From positions 434,001-498,000 of the forward strand of contig NZ_JARNTW010000001.1 of the NCBI RefSeq assembly GCF_029433105.1: DNA of 64,000 nucleotides. Direction: 5' to 3'. The translations under genes and the position numbers were made by a program. The first letter of the stretch is position 1. The number at the start of each line of letters is the position of its first letter. The stretch is from Runella sp. MFBS21 (GTDB taxonomy: Bacteria > Bacteroidota > Bacteroidia > Cytophagales > Spirosomataceae). This document shows positions 43,948-53,037 of the stretch, one piece after another. Below the pieces are notes generated by a model. That model saw nothing but the letters and a program-made list of their open reading frames with translations. It did not search any database and was not told where the DNA came from.

Positions 43948-46900
43948 ATGAAGTCTATTTATCTTTTTTTACTTTTTGCAGTATTGTTTTCTTGCCAAAA
44001 AGCCGAGAAAACAGTCCCTGCCTTTCGATTGCTAGAGGCTAGTCAAACGGGTATTGAGTTTTCAAATGATCTGAAGGCGACCAATGAGCTCAATATTTTT
44101 AACTATATGTATTTTTATAATGGAAGTGGCGTAGGCGCTGGCGACTTCAACAACGATGGGCTCATTGACCTTTGTTTTACGGGCAATCTCGCCCAAAATC
44201 GCCTTTATATCAACCGAGGAAAACTTAAGTTTGAGGATGTAACTCCCCAAACCAATATCAATACAGGAAAAGGATGGGCCAATGGAGTCTCGGTAGTGGA
44301 TATCAACCAAGACGGGAAACTGGATTTGTACATCAGTCAAGTAGGCGGTTTTCAGGGTTTTGATGGTAGAAATCTCCTTTTTGTCTGTAAAGAAATCACC
44401 AAGGAAGGCGTCCCTATTTATGAAGAAAAAGCCAAAGAATATGGGCTGGATTTGGTAGGATTTGGTACGCAAGCTGCCTTTTTTGATTATGATTTAGACG
44501 GAGATTTAGACTTTTTTCAACTCAATCATTCCGTTCATCAAAATGGCACTTTTGGATTCCGTTCGGTATTTCAGGGCAAAATGCATCCTACGGCAGGCGA
44601 TAAGTTTTTTAGGAATGATAGCCAATATTCTTCTGAAGGGCAGTTGGTTAAACCTATTTTTAAAGAGGTGACTTTGGAGGCGCGTATTGTAAGCGATGTG
44701 TTAGGATATGGACTGGGTGTAGGCGTAGGCGATGTCAATTTCGACGGCTATCCAGATATGTATATTGGTAATGATTTTCATGAAAATGACTATCTCTATA
44801 TCAATCAGCAAAATGGGCAGTTTAAAGAAGATTTGGAAAACCAAATAATGCACACAAGCCAATTTTCGATGGGAATTGATATTGGAGATATCAACAATGA
44901 CATCCTGCCCGAAATCATTTCTCTGGATATGTTGCCCTCCGATAAAGAAATCTTGAAACGGTCGGAAGGGGAAGACTCTTACAATATTTTCAAATATAAA
45001 ATACGGCAAGGCTACAATCACCAATTTGCCAGAAACAATCTACAGCTCAATTTAGGGCCATTGTCGGCTCAAAAAAACGCCCAAGGGGCTTTTTCAGAAA
45101 TTGGGATGTATGCCGGAGTACACGCCACCGACTGGTCGTGGGCACCTCTTTTTATGGACTTTGACAACGACGGCCGCAAAGATTTGTTTATCTCAAACGG
45201 TATTCCTAAGCGTATGAATGACATTGATTACATACAATTTGTATCAAACGAAAACATTCAAGCCAAAATGAACAAGGGGGAATTTACGGAAGATGACCCT
45301 TCGGTAGTGGAGATTTTGCCCGAAATCAAATTACCTAATAAGTTTTATCTCAATACTCCAACCCTACAATTTCAGGATTGGCAAAATCGAATTGTTAATG
45401 ACAAACCTTCCTTTTCAAATGGGGCTGTGTACGCTGATTTGGACAACGACGGTGACCTAGAAGTCATTACCAACAACATCAACGACAAAGCCTTTATCTA
45501 TGAAAACTTGGCCAATGAATATGCTCCCACTCATCAATCTTTGACGCTACATTTGAAGGGTTCTTCCACTAATCGCAATGCTATTGGAGCTAAGTGTTTG
45601 GTATTTAAGGGTAAGGAAATACTCTCTTACGAAAAATTTCCAGTAAGAGGGTTTCAGGCAAGTATGGAAGTACCTTTGACGGTGGGCCTTGGCAACAAAG
45701 CCGAGGTTGATTCTATTTATGTGATTTGGCCTGACAAACGTTTTCAAAAAATAGACCCTAAAAATTTGCCTAGCTCCATTACTCTCACTTATCAAGTTAC
45801 GCTACCCGTATTTGATTATGCAGCTTTTGTACCAAAGATGATTCGTAGCGTAGCCGTAGAAGATGTGACAGAGGCGGCGGGGTTGGATTTTGTACATCAA
45901 GAAAACAACTTCAATGAATTTGACCGTGAAGCTCTTATACCGCATTTGGCTTCTTCGGAAGGCCCTGCTTTGGCGCTCGGCGATATCAATCATGACGGTC
46001 TTGAAGATGTGTTTTTGGGAAATGCCCGCGACGGGGTTAGCAAGGTATATCTTCAAAATTCCAAGGGTAAATTTGTGTATTTAAAACAACCCGAAATCGC
46101 CAAAGATAGTGCTTACGAAGATGTCGATGCGGTGTTTGCGGATGTCAACGCTGACTCGCATCTCGACTTGATAGTAGCAAGCGGTGGAAATGAATTTTTT
46201 GGTAACTCCGAGTATCTCCAACCGCGCGTTTATCTCAATGACGGCAAAGGGAATTTTGCCCGAAAAAAAGACGCTTTTACCGACTTGTTTGTGACGGCCT
46301 CTACCGTAAGGGCTTTTGATTTCAATGCTGATGGTAAGATAGACTTGTTTATTGGAGGACGATCTATTCCGAAGGCTTATGGTGAGAGTCCTCGTTCGTA
46401 TTTGCTCCAAAATGACGGCTCGGGCAAATTTGTGGACGTGACTGAAAAAATAGCCCCCGACTTGAAAAATATCGGGATGGTAAAAAATGTAGAGTTGGTG
46501 GATATTGACGGTAATAAAGATACGGATTTGGTGCTGTCTATAGAATGGCAGGGGATATGTGTAATGGAAAATAAAAAGGGGGCATTTACCAAAAAAATGC
46601 TTACTGAAGCCAAAGGTTGGTGGAATTTTACACTCACGCACGATTTTGACGGAGATGGGGACTTAGATATACTGGCAGGGAATTTGGGATTAAATAGCCG
46701 TCTCAAAGCCACAGTAGAGGAGCCCGTAAAACTGTATGTGGGAGATATTGATAAGAATGAAAGAGTAGACCAAATTCTGACTTATTTTCTCAACGGAAAA
46801 GAGACCCTTTTTGCCAATAAAATGGAAACCGACAAGCAATTTCCGTTTATCAAAAAACAATACATTCATGCCAAAGATTTTGCGCAAGCAAGTGTAGAAG

Positions 46901-47316
46901 CGCTTTTTGGGAGAGATAAGTTAGAGAAAATGAAAACCCTAACTGCGACAGAGTTTACCAATTGTATTTTGCTGAATGATGGTAAAGGTAACTTTACCCT
47001 AAAACCGCTGCCTATCAAAGCACAGTGGACTACTTTTCGGGCGGGGCAAATCATCGATGTCAATGGTGACAAACTCCCTGATGTGCTCATTGCAGGCAAT
47101 TTTTATGACAACAACATCCAAATGGGACGTTATGATGCAGATTATGGAACCGTACTGGTCAACCAAGGTCAAGGAGAGTTTGAGGTCAGGCCTTTGAGTA
47201 CCTGGGTAAAAGGGCAAGTAAGGCATATCGCTACGGTCAAAAGAGCGGTAGGTCAGCCTCTACTAATACTCGCCAAAAACAACGATAAAGCCCAAGTGAT
47301 TACCTTAAAGAAATGA
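43948..47316 (+). CDS. Large VCBS/FG-GAP and ASPIC-UnbV repeat lipoprotein (paralogue 3)
   Basis: A 1122-residue lipoprotein (lipobox VLFSC, C16) built like paralogues 1 and 2. It opens with FNYMYFYNGSGVGAGDFNNDG and has repeated calcium loops (GDVNFDGYPDMYIGN, ADLDNDGDLEVITN). An ASPIC/UnbV part lies at about 530-605 (NAIGAKCLVFKG, VRGFQASMEV, VDSIYVIWPD), and a second half starts with AAGLDFVHQENNF. The NGSGV variant and several divergent loops show it is the most distant of the three. It ends the gene series begun at 33591. The next gene, a transaldolase, has its own promoter. No enzymatic motif was seen, and a binding or scaffolding role is a guess. Confidence 0.85.
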   Translation: MKSIYLFLLFAVLFSCQKAEKTVPAFRLLEASQTGIEFSNDLKATNELNIFNYMYFYNGSGVGAGDFNNDGLIDLCFTGNLAQNRLYINRGKLKFEDVTPQTNINTGKGWANGVSVVDINQDGKLDLYISQVGGFQGFDGRNLLFVCKEITKEGVPIYEEKAKEYGLDLVGFGTQAAFFDYDLDGDLDFFQLNHSVHQNGTFGFRSVFQGKMHPTAGDKFFRNDSQYSSEGQLVKPIFKEVTLEARIVSDVLGYGLGVGVGDVNFDGYPDMYIGNDFHENDYLYINQQNGQFKEDLENQIMHTSQFSMGIDIGDINNDILPEIISLDMLPSDKEILKRSEGEDSYNIFKYKIRQGYNHQFARNNLQLNLGPLSAQKNAQGAFSEIGMYAGVHATDWSWAPLFMDFDNDGRKDLFISNGIPKRMNDIDYIQFVSNENIQAKMNKGEFTEDDPSVVEILPEIKLPNKFYLNTPTLQFQDWQNRIVNDKPSFSNGAVYADLDNDGDLEVITNNINDKAFIYENLANEYAPTHQSLTLHLKGSSTNRNAIGAKCLVFKGKEILSYEKFPVRGFQASMEVPLTVGLGNKAEVDSIYVIWPDKRFQKIDPKNLPSSITLTYQVTLPVFDYAAFVPKMIRSVAVEDVTEAAGLDFVHQENNFNEFDREALIPHLASSEGPALALGDINHDGLEDVFLGNARDGVSKVYLQNSKGKFVYLKQPEIAKDSAYEDVDAVFADVNADSHLDLIVASGGNEFFGNSEYLQPRVYLNDGKGNFARKKDAFTDLFVTASTVRAFDFNADGKIDLFIGGRSIPKAYGESPRSYLLQNDGSGKFVDVTEKIAPDLKNIGMVKNVELVDIDGNKDTDLVLSIEWQGICVMENKKGAFTKKMLTEAKGWWNFTLTHDFDGDGDLDILAGNLGLNSRLKATVEEPVKLYVGDIDKNERVDQILTYFLNGKETLFANKMETDKQFPFIKKQYIHAKDFAQASVEALFGRDKLEKMKTLTATEFTNCILLNDGKGNFTLKPLPIKAQWTTFRAGQIIDVNGDKLPDVLIAGNFYDNNIQMGRYDADYGTVLVNQGQGEFEVRPLSTWVKGQVRHIATVKRAVGQPLLILAKNNDKAQVITLKK

Positions 47317-47399
47317 TAGATAAAAGGTCTTGACGAAACCCAAAGCATTGTTTATCTTCTTGTACACAAAAATATCTTTTTAGAAATAAACGGTTTAAC

Positions 47400-47407
47400 T
47401 ACTTTTG
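47400..47407 (+). promoter_or_regulatory. -7 element TACTTTTG for the transaldolase gene
   Basis: An exact TAnnTTTG match, 30 bp before the ATG at 47438. A CTTTTTAG run about 20 bp upstream is a poor -33 element. Confidence 0.5.
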
Positions 47408-47437
47408 CAAGTACAAAACCAAACAAAACTCACCAGA

Positions 47438-48094
47438 ATGAAATTTTTCATTGATACTGCCAACTTAAAAGAAATCCAAGAAGCCTACGAATTGGGCGTA
47501 CTCGACGGAGTTACTACCAATCCTTCGCTTATGGCCAAAGAAGGAATCACGGGCAAAGCCAAAATCATGGCTCATTATAAAGCTATTTGTGATATCGTAG
47601 ATGGAGATGTAAGTGCAGAGGTTATTTCGACCGAATTTGACGGAATGATCAAAGAGGCGGAGGAGTTGATTGAAATCGATGATAAAATCGTGGTCAAAGT
47701 CCCTATGATTAAAGATGGTGTCAAAGCCATCAAGCATTTGTCGGATCGTGGCATCAAAACCAACTGCACCTTGGTATTTTCGGCAGGGCAAGCCTTACTT
47801 GCGGCCAAAGCAGGTGCTACTTATGTCTCTCCTTTTATTGGTCGTTTGGACGATGTATCAATGGACGGAATGGATTTGATTGAGCAGATTGTTACTATTT
47901 ATCAAAACTACGGTTTTACTACCGAAGTATTGGCGGCATCTGTACGTCACCCTATTCACCTTCTCAAGTGCGCTGAGCTTGGTGCTGACGTGGTTACGTG
48001 TCCCCTCAGCGTGATTACATCGTTGCTCAAGCATCCTCTTACAGACCTTGGCTTAGAAAAATTCTTGGCCGACTACAAAAAAGGAAATCAATAA
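47438..48094 (+). CDS. tal: Small transaldolase (TalC type)
   Basis: A 218-residue TIM-barrel protein starting at [10 protein letters not shown] (ATG 47438). An in-frame TTG at 47405 overlaps the promoter and is rejected. Schiff-base K87 lies in IVVKVPM, and [13 protein letters not shown] is the N-terminal signature. The family includes both fructose-6-phosphate aldolase (FSA) and transaldolase. Here E61 (SAEVIS) and F133 (SPFIGR) occupy positions that are Gln and Tyr in E. coli FSA, which indicates transaldolase activity in the pentose phosphate pathway. Automatic pipelines often name such proteins fsa. A GC-rich terminator follows. Confidence 0.88.
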   Translation: MKFFIDTANLKEIQEAYELGVLDGVTTNPSLMAKEGITGKAKIMAHYKAICDIVDGDVSAEVISTEFDGMIKEAEELIEIDDKIVVKVPMIKDGVKAIKHLSDRGIKTNCTLVFSAGQALLAAKAGATYVSPFIGRLDDVSMDGMDLIEQIVTIYQNYGFTTEVLAASVRHPIHLLKCAELGADVVTCPLSVITSLLKHPLTDLGLEKFLADYKKGNQ

Positions 48095-48107
48095 TCTAGT
48101 TTATAAA

Positions 48108-48150
48108 GCGAGCAATGTACCTTAGTGAAGGCGCATTGCTCGCCTTCTTT
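48108..48150 (+). terminator. Terminator of the transaldolase gene
   Basis: GCGAGCAATG (48108-48117) pairs exactly with CATTGCTCGC (48134-48143). An inner CTT/AAG pair and a CTTCTTT tail follow. An in-frame GTG at 48125 inside this stem cannot be the start of the next gene. Confidence 0.75.
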
Positions 48151-48166
48151 ATTGCCTATCAGAACT

Positions 48167-48853
48167 ATGACTGCTTTTTCATCGGACCCTATTATCCAAT
48201 TAGAAAACACGGATATTTACCAAAACGGTAACAAGCTTGTTTTGTCGGATGTCAATTTTGAAATCAACAAAGGCGATTTTGTGTTTTTGATTGGGCGAAC
48301 AGGTAGTGGTAAAAGCTCTCTTCTCAAAACCCTTTACGGTGATTTGTGGCTCGAATCAGGAAAAGGCAAAGTGGTAGGCTATGAATTACAGAAGCTAAAG
48401 CGGTCGGATGTTCCTTTTTTAAGACGTAAAATTGGGATTGTATTTCAAGATTTTCAGTTGTTTTTTGACCGTAATGTAGAAGAAAACTTAGAATTTGTAC
48501 TCCGTGCTACCGGCTGGACTGACAAAGCATCTATCAAAAATCGTATCTCCGAAGTACTAATGCAAGTCGGACTGGGAACGCTCCAGAAAAAAATGCCTCA
48601 TCAGCTCTCAGGTGGCGAGCAGCAACGAGTCGTGATTGCACGGGCTATGCTCAACGAACCGCAGATTTTGCTAGCCGATGAGCCTACCGGAAATCTAGAC
48701 CCCGAAGTAGGAGAGCAAATCATGCAAGTTTTCCAGGCTATCAACACTGCAGGCACCGCTATCTTGATGGCTACTCACAATTATGACTTTCTTAAGAAAT
48801 ATCCCGCTCGCGTCCTCAAATGTGAGGCGGGTGCCGTCACCGAAATAGCCTAA
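48167..48853 (+). CDS. ftsE: FtsE-like ABC transporter ATPase
   Basis: A 228-residue ATPase starting at [10 protein letters not shown] (ATG 48167). It has Walker [11 protein letters not shown]-loop [12 protein letters not shown] signature LSGGEQQR, Walker [13 protein letters not shown] and an H-loop in MATHNYDF. The DEPTGNLD pattern and size are those of FtsE/LolD-type ATPases. FtsE pairs with FtsX at the division site to activate septal wall hydrolases. No FtsX-like permease is adjacent, since a DEAD-box leader follows. FtsE is the best name because of the YGDL region and overall length, but a LolD or MacB-type ATPase is possible. Confidence 0.75.
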   Translation: MTAFSSDPIIQLENTDIYQNGNKLVLSDVNFEINKGDFVFLIGRTGSGKSSLLKTLYGDLWLESGKGKVVGYELQKLKRSDVPFLRRKIGIVFQDFQLFFDRNVEENLEFVLRATGWTDKASIKNRISEVLMQVGLGTLQKKMPHQLSGGEQQRVVIARAMLNEPQILLADEPTGNLDPEVGEQIMQVFQAINTAGTAILMATHNYDFLKKYPARVLKCEAGAVTEIA

Positions 48854-48931
48854 TACCTTTTGCAAATATTATTTTGCTAAGAAAAATACAAAATTTAACA
48901 TTCTCTTCATTCTTATTTCAAGAATTTGTCT

Positions 48932-48939
48932 TACTTTTG
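48932..48939 (+). promoter_or_regulatory. -7 element TACTTTTG for the DEAD-box helicase
   Basis: An exact TAnnTTTG match, 338 bp before the helicase start. It predicts an unusually long leader. No clear TTTG occurs at the -33 distance. Confidence 0.55.
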
Positions 48940-48945
48940 CATAAG

Positions 48946-49277
48946 TTTTTACTGCACGAACAAGCTCGTTCGTCTCTGCGATTTTTTGTGTCAGGGTACT
49001 TTTAAAAGTAGGCAGTTTGCAGTCAATAGTTACAGCACTGTTTTTGTATACGTCGTAGCTGTTTTCTAGTAGTGGCTCCCTGCAAACTCTCCTCTCTTCG
49101 TCGTCCTCAGAAATACACGCAGGCCTTCTGTAAATGTTTACAGAGACTCTTCGGGCTGCAGTGCTTTTTACGCGAGTATTGAGTAAGTCTTCAGTATTGG
49201 GAAAAAAGAAAGGCACTTTCTTCCCAGTTGTGGTGTACTCTTTGCTCACAACTAAATGCTCATTACTAATTTAAAAA
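48946..49277 (+). promoter_or_regulatory. Long structured 5' leader of the DEAD-box helicase mRNA
   Basis: About 330 nt of non-coding leader with several perfect stems: ACGAAC/GTTCGT (48956-48973), AGTTTGCAG/CTGCAAACT (49014-49022 with 49080-49088), CTGTAAA/TTTACAG (49128-49143) and AGTTGTG/CACAACT (49226-49253, near the start codon). A minus-strand open frame at 48869-49249 covers the same bases but has no family resemblance. DEAD-box helicase mRNAs in other bacteria often have long cold-responsive or autoregulatory leaders. Which mechanism applies here is inference. Confidence 0.6.
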
Positions 49278-51005
49278 ATGCAAGAAGAAAATTTGAATTT
49301 TCAATCACTTGGCTTGTCAGACGAAGCGCTGAAAGCAGTGACCGAAATGGGTTTTGAAAAACCCTCTCCTATCCAAGCGCAAGCGATTCCTCATTTGTTA
49401 CAAGGTCTTGATGTCATAGGCCAAGCTCAAACCGGAACCGGAAAAACAGCAGCGTTTGGTTTGCCAGCCTTGGAGTTGGTAGAAGTAGATGATAAACACA
49501 CGCAAGTACTTGTTTTATGTCCTACTCGTGAGTTGGCTGTTCAAGTAACAGACGAACTACGCCGTTTGTCCCAATTTAAAAAAGGCCTTAAAATCGAAAC
49601 AGTTTACGGTGGAGACTCTATCGAGCGTCAGATTCGGTCGTTGAGAGGAGGCGTTCAAATCGTAGTAGGTACTCCTGGACGTACCATGGACTTGATGGAG
49701 CGTCGTGCCCTAAAACTCGACAAAGTAAGCTACGTAGTACTTGATGAAGCCGACGAAATGCTCGACATGGGCTTCCGTGAAGATATTGAGAGTATTTTGG
49801 AAGATATTCCAGAAGAACGCCAAACGGTGTTGTTTTCGGCAACGATGTCAAAGCCTATCATGGCTATTACGCAGAAGTTTCAAAATGACCCTGTATTGGT
49901 AAAAGTAACGCGCAAAGAAGTTACGAATGAAAATATCGAACAGGTATGTTTTGAAGTAAAACAACGCGCTAAAAGCGAAGTAACTTGCCGCCTAATCGAC
50001 GCTTATGACCTCAAACAAGTCATTATTTTCTGTAATACTAAACGTAAAGTGGATGAGATTACGGAAGAGTTGATGGTAAGAGGCTATCAAGCAGAAGGGC
50101 TACACGGTGATTTACGTCAAGCGCAACGTAACAACGTGATGGCAAAATTTAGAGCCAATACTACCAATATCCTTGTCGCTACCGATGTAGCCGCTCGTGG
50201 TATTGATGTATCAGGGGTAGACGCCGTCATCAATTTTGATTTACCACTCGACGAAGAGTATTATGTACACCGTATTGGTCGTACAGGTCGTGCGGGTCGT
50301 ACAGGTAAAGCGTTGACTTTGGTAGCAAAAGATGAAAAATATCGTCTTCGCCAAATTGAGACTTATACCAAAGTACGTATTGAAAAAGGAGTGATTCCAA
50401 GCTTTGAAGATATCGTAGGCGTTCGGAAAGCTCGTTTTATTGAGCAAGTAGAACAGGCAGCTTCCGAAGGAGATTTGGAAATCTACAACGACATGCTTAC
50501 CATGTTGCATCATACTACTGGCTTGAGCACAGAGGTGATTGTGGCAGCCTTGGTCAAAATCAATATGGGTGTTCAGAAAAGCGAATTTTCTGATACTGAC
50601 TTGGCTTGGGAAGAAGAACGTAAGTTTGGTAAAGACCGAGGAGCTAGGGGTGAAGATAGAGGCGGGCGTTTTGGCAGAGACAGAGATGCTGGTCGTGGTA
50701 GTAACGACCGAGGAGGCCGTGGCGACCGCGATAGCCGTGGTGGCAATGACCGCGCAAGACGCAATGACCCCGGAATGGTTCGGTTGTTTGTAAGCGTGGG
50801 TCGTAAAGACCGCGTACAACCTCGCGACATCGTAGGGGCTATTGCTGGCGAAGCGGGTATCCCAGGGCGTGTTATTGGATCTATCGATATCTTTGATGCT
50901 TACTCGTTTGTGGATGTACCAGAGCGCGATGCCCGTAAAGTAGTAGAAGCCATGACTGGCAATACTATCAAAGGAAAAGTTGTAAATATTGAAGTGGCCC
51001 GATAA
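49278..51005 (+). CDS. DEAD-box ATP-dependent RNA helicase with DbpA-type RNA-binding domain
   Basis: A 575-residue cytosolic helicase (DeaD/CshA type). Motifs in order: Q motif KPSPIQAQAI (about 28-37), AQTGTGKT (50-57), PTRELA (82-87), TPGR (132-135), DEAD (156-159), SAT (187-189) and HRIGRTGRAGRTG (near 333-345). An RG/RD-rich flexible linker (about 452-497) leads to a DbpA-like RRM (about 503-575, VRLFVSVGRKDRVQPRDIVG). It unwinds short duplexes in ribosome assembly, mRNA decay or cold adaptation. The long structured leader suggests post-transcriptional control. Confidence 0.95.
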   Translation: MQEENLNFQSLGLSDEALKAVTEMGFEKPSPIQAQAIPHLLQGLDVIGQAQTGTGKTAAFGLPALELVEVDDKHTQVLVLCPTRELAVQVTDELRRLSQFKKGLKIETVYGGDSIERQIRSLRGGVQIVVGTPGRTMDLMERRALKLDKVSYVVLDEADEMLDMGFREDIESILEDIPEERQTVLFSATMSKPIMAITQKFQNDPVLVKVTRKEVTNENIEQVCFEVKQRAKSEVTCRLIDAYDLKQVIIFCNTKRKVDEITEELMVRGYQAEGLHGDLRQAQRNNVMAKFRANTTNILVATDVAARGIDVSGVDAVINFDLPLDEEYYVHRIGRTGRAGRTGKALTLVAKDEKYRLRQIETYTKVRIEKGVIPSFEDIVGVRKARFIEQVEQAASEGDLEIYNDMLTMLHHTTGLSTEVIVAALVKINMGVQKSEFSDTDLAWEEERKFGKDRGARGEDRGGRFGRDRDAGRGSNDRGGRGDRDSRGGNDRARRNDPGMVRLFVSVGRKDRVQPRDIVGAIAGEAGIPGRVIGSIDIFDAYSFVDVPERDARKVVEAMTGNTIKGKVVNIEVAR

Positions 51006-51031
51006 ACCTGTCGGATAAGACTTAAAAGCAG

Positions 51032-51081
51032 CAGTTCACAGCAAGCAGTATGGCGATATTGTTGGTTGTGAACTGTTTTGT
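51032..51081 (+). terminator. Terminator of the DEAD-box helicase gene
   Basis: CAGTTCACA (51032-51040) pairs exactly with TGTGAACTG (51067-51075) around a 26-nt loop, followed by TTTTGTTT. Confidence 0.65.
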
Positions 51082-51155
51082 TTCAAACTATTTAGGGTTA
51101 TCTTTGGTTAAACTACCGCGTACCCATTCGACTTTGCAAGAAAATTTAAGAAAAA

Positions 51156-53003
51156 ATGATGGTAGACAGACCCATAACAGATTGGTTGCCTTTGACAAAA
51201 AAAGAGGTAGAAAAACGAGGCTGGAATGACGTAGATGTGGTGCTTATATCGGGCGATGCCTACGTAGACCACCCAGCTTTCGGAACGGCGGTCATTGGGC
51301 GTATCATAGAGAGTGAAGGCTTTAAAGTGGCGATTGTGGCTCAGCCCAACTGGAAAGACGATTTAAGGGACTTTAAAAAGTTTGGTACACCTAAGTATTT
51401 CTTTGGCGTGACGGCCGGCTGCATGGATTCGATGGTAAACCACTATACAGCCAACAAACGTTTACGTTCCAACGACTCTTATACCCCCGGAGGAGAAGCT
51501 GGTTTTAGGCCCGATTATGCCACGACGGTTTATACCAATATTCTCAAACAACTATATCCTGAGGTGCCGGTATTGATTGGTGGTATTGAGGCTTCTTTGC
51601 GCCGAGTGACTCACTACGATTATTGGAAAGATCAGCTGATGCCATCGATTTTGGTGGACTCAAAAGCCGACCTTTTGGTATATGGAATGGGAGAGCAACC
51701 TTTGCGCGAAATACTGAGACGATTGAAAGAAGGGCAGACTTTCGCTGATTTGCAAGACATCAATCAAGTAGCCTATTTACAACCTTCTTCTGCCGAACTG
51801 CCCCGCTATAATGACTGGGAAACCGTGGAATTGTCGAGTCATGAAGTATGCTTGGCCGATAAAATCAAATATGCCGCAAACTTTAAGATTGTAGAAGTTG
51901 AATCCAATAAATGGCAAGCCAATCGTATTACGCAGCAGATTGGAGAGCAGCTATTGGTTATCAATCCTCCGTTCAAAATTATGGACGAGAAGGAAATGGA
52001 TGCTTCTTTCGATTTACCATATACGCGCTTGCCCCACCCCAAATACAAAAATCGGGGTACGATTCCGGCCTATGAAATGATTAAATTCTCTATCAATATG
52101 CACCGTGGGTGTTTTGGGGGATGTAGTTTTTGTACTATTTCGGCGCATCAGGGTAAGTTTATTGCCTCTCGTAGCGAAAAGTCAATCATGAAAGAGGTGG
52201 AAGAAGTGACAAAGCACCCTGAATTTAAAGGCTACATTTCGGATTTGGGAGGGCCTTCGGCCAATATGTACCGCATGAAGGGCAAAGACGAGTCGATTTG
52301 TGCGCGCTGTTCGAGCCCAAGTTGTATTCATCCAGTTATTTGTTCCAATTTGGATACTTCTCATAAGCCACTTACGGAGCTTTATCGCAAAGTAGATGCG
52401 CATCCTAAGGTCAAGAAAGCATTTGTGGGTTCAGGAGTTCGGTATGATTTGCTGGTAGATGATTTCAATAAAAACAACAAAGACGGCAATCATGACGAAT
52501 ACATGGAGCAGCTCATTACGCGGCATGTATCGGGGCGATTGAAAGTAGCACCTGAACATACTTCTGATGATACCCTCCGCGTGATGCGTAAGCCTTCGTT
52601 TAAGTATTTTAAGTTGTTTAAACAGAAATACGATAAAATACAGGACAAGCACAATCTCAATCAACCGTTGATTCCTTATTTTATCTCTTCGCATCCGGGA
52701 TGTGAGGAAGCTGATATGGCCAACCTCGCCGCCGAAACCAAAGATTTGGGTTTTCGTCTGGAGCAAGTGCAAGATTTTACACCTACTCCTATGACGGTGG
52801 CAGAGGTCATATACTATTCGGGAGTACATCCTTATACGTTAAAACCAGTGTATACGGCCAAAACACGGGAAGAAAAACAAAACCAAAATCGCTTTTTCTT
52901 TTGGTATAAACCCGAGTACAAGGATATGATAAGAAACCGCCTCAACAAACTCAAAAGGCCCGATTTGGCCAATCGTCTGTTGGGTAGTCCCAAGAAGAAG
53001 TAA
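51156..53003 (+). CDS. YgiQ-family radical SAM protein (UPF0313)
   Basis: A 615-residue protein with the canonical CxxxCxxC cluster motif C319-FGG-C323-SF-C326. The N-terminal DUF-type region has ISGDAYVDHPAFGTAVIGRI, and IGGIEASLRRVTHYDYW is a YgiQ hallmark. KVAPEHTSDDTLRVMRKPSF and PYFISSHPGCEE complete the core. A second cysteine group (CARCSSPSCIHPVIC) suggests an extra metal site. The family is widespread, and its substrate is unknown. Start: MMVDRPITDWLP, first of two ATGs. The stop codon lies in the bidirectional terminator shared with the convergent neighbour. Confidence 0.92.
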   Translation: MMVDRPITDWLPLTKKEVEKRGWNDVDVVLISGDAYVDHPAFGTAVIGRIIESEGFKVAIVAQPNWKDDLRDFKKFGTPKYFFGVTAGCMDSMVNHYTANKRLRSNDSYTPGGEAGFRPDYATTVYTNILKQLYPEVPVLIGGIEASLRRVTHYDYWKDQLMPSILVDSKADLLVYGMGEQPLREILRRLKEGQTFADLQDINQVAYLQPSSAELPRYNDWETVELSSHEVCLADKIKYAANFKIVEVESNKWQANRITQQIGEQLLVINPPFKIMDEKEMDASFDLPYTRLPHPKYKNRGTIPAYEMIKFSINMHRGCFGGCSFCTISAHQGKFIASRSEKSIMKEVEEVTKHPEFKGYISDLGGPSANMYRMKGKDESICARCSSPSCIHPVICSNLDTSHKPLTELYRKVDAHPKVKKAFVGSGVRYDLLVDDFNKNNKDGNHDEYMEQLITRHVSGRLKVAPEHTSDDTLRVMRKPSFKYFKLFKQKYDKIQDKHNLNQPLIPYFISSHPGCEEADMANLAAETKDLGFRLEQVQDFTPTPMTVAEVIYYSGVHPYTLKPVYTAKTREEKQNQNRFFFWYKPEYKDMIRNRLNKLKRPDLANRLLGSPKKK

Positions 53004-53037
53004 TAAAAAAAGAGGCTTTCGAGCCTCTTTTTTTATT
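53002..53037. terminator. Bidirectional UUCG-loop terminator
   Basis: 16-bp perfect arms (53002-53017 and 53022-53037) with AGAGGCT/AGCCTCT cores, a TTCG tetraloop, and seven A and seven T flanks. It serves the YgiQ gene (plus) and the DUF3857 gene (minus), and overlaps both stop codons. Confidence 0.95.

Noticed and set aside
47405-47437. Upstream TTG start for the transaldolase
   Set aside because: It overlaps the -7 element. ATG 47438 gives the typical family N-terminus.
48125-48166. Upstream GTG start for the ABC ATPase
   Set aside because: It lies in the terminator stem of the preceding gene. ATG 48167 is better placed.
48869-49249. Open reading frame of 126 codons on the minus strand
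   Set aside because: It overlaps the structured leader of the helicase, has no family resemblance, and a TAnnTTTG box for the plus strand lies within it.
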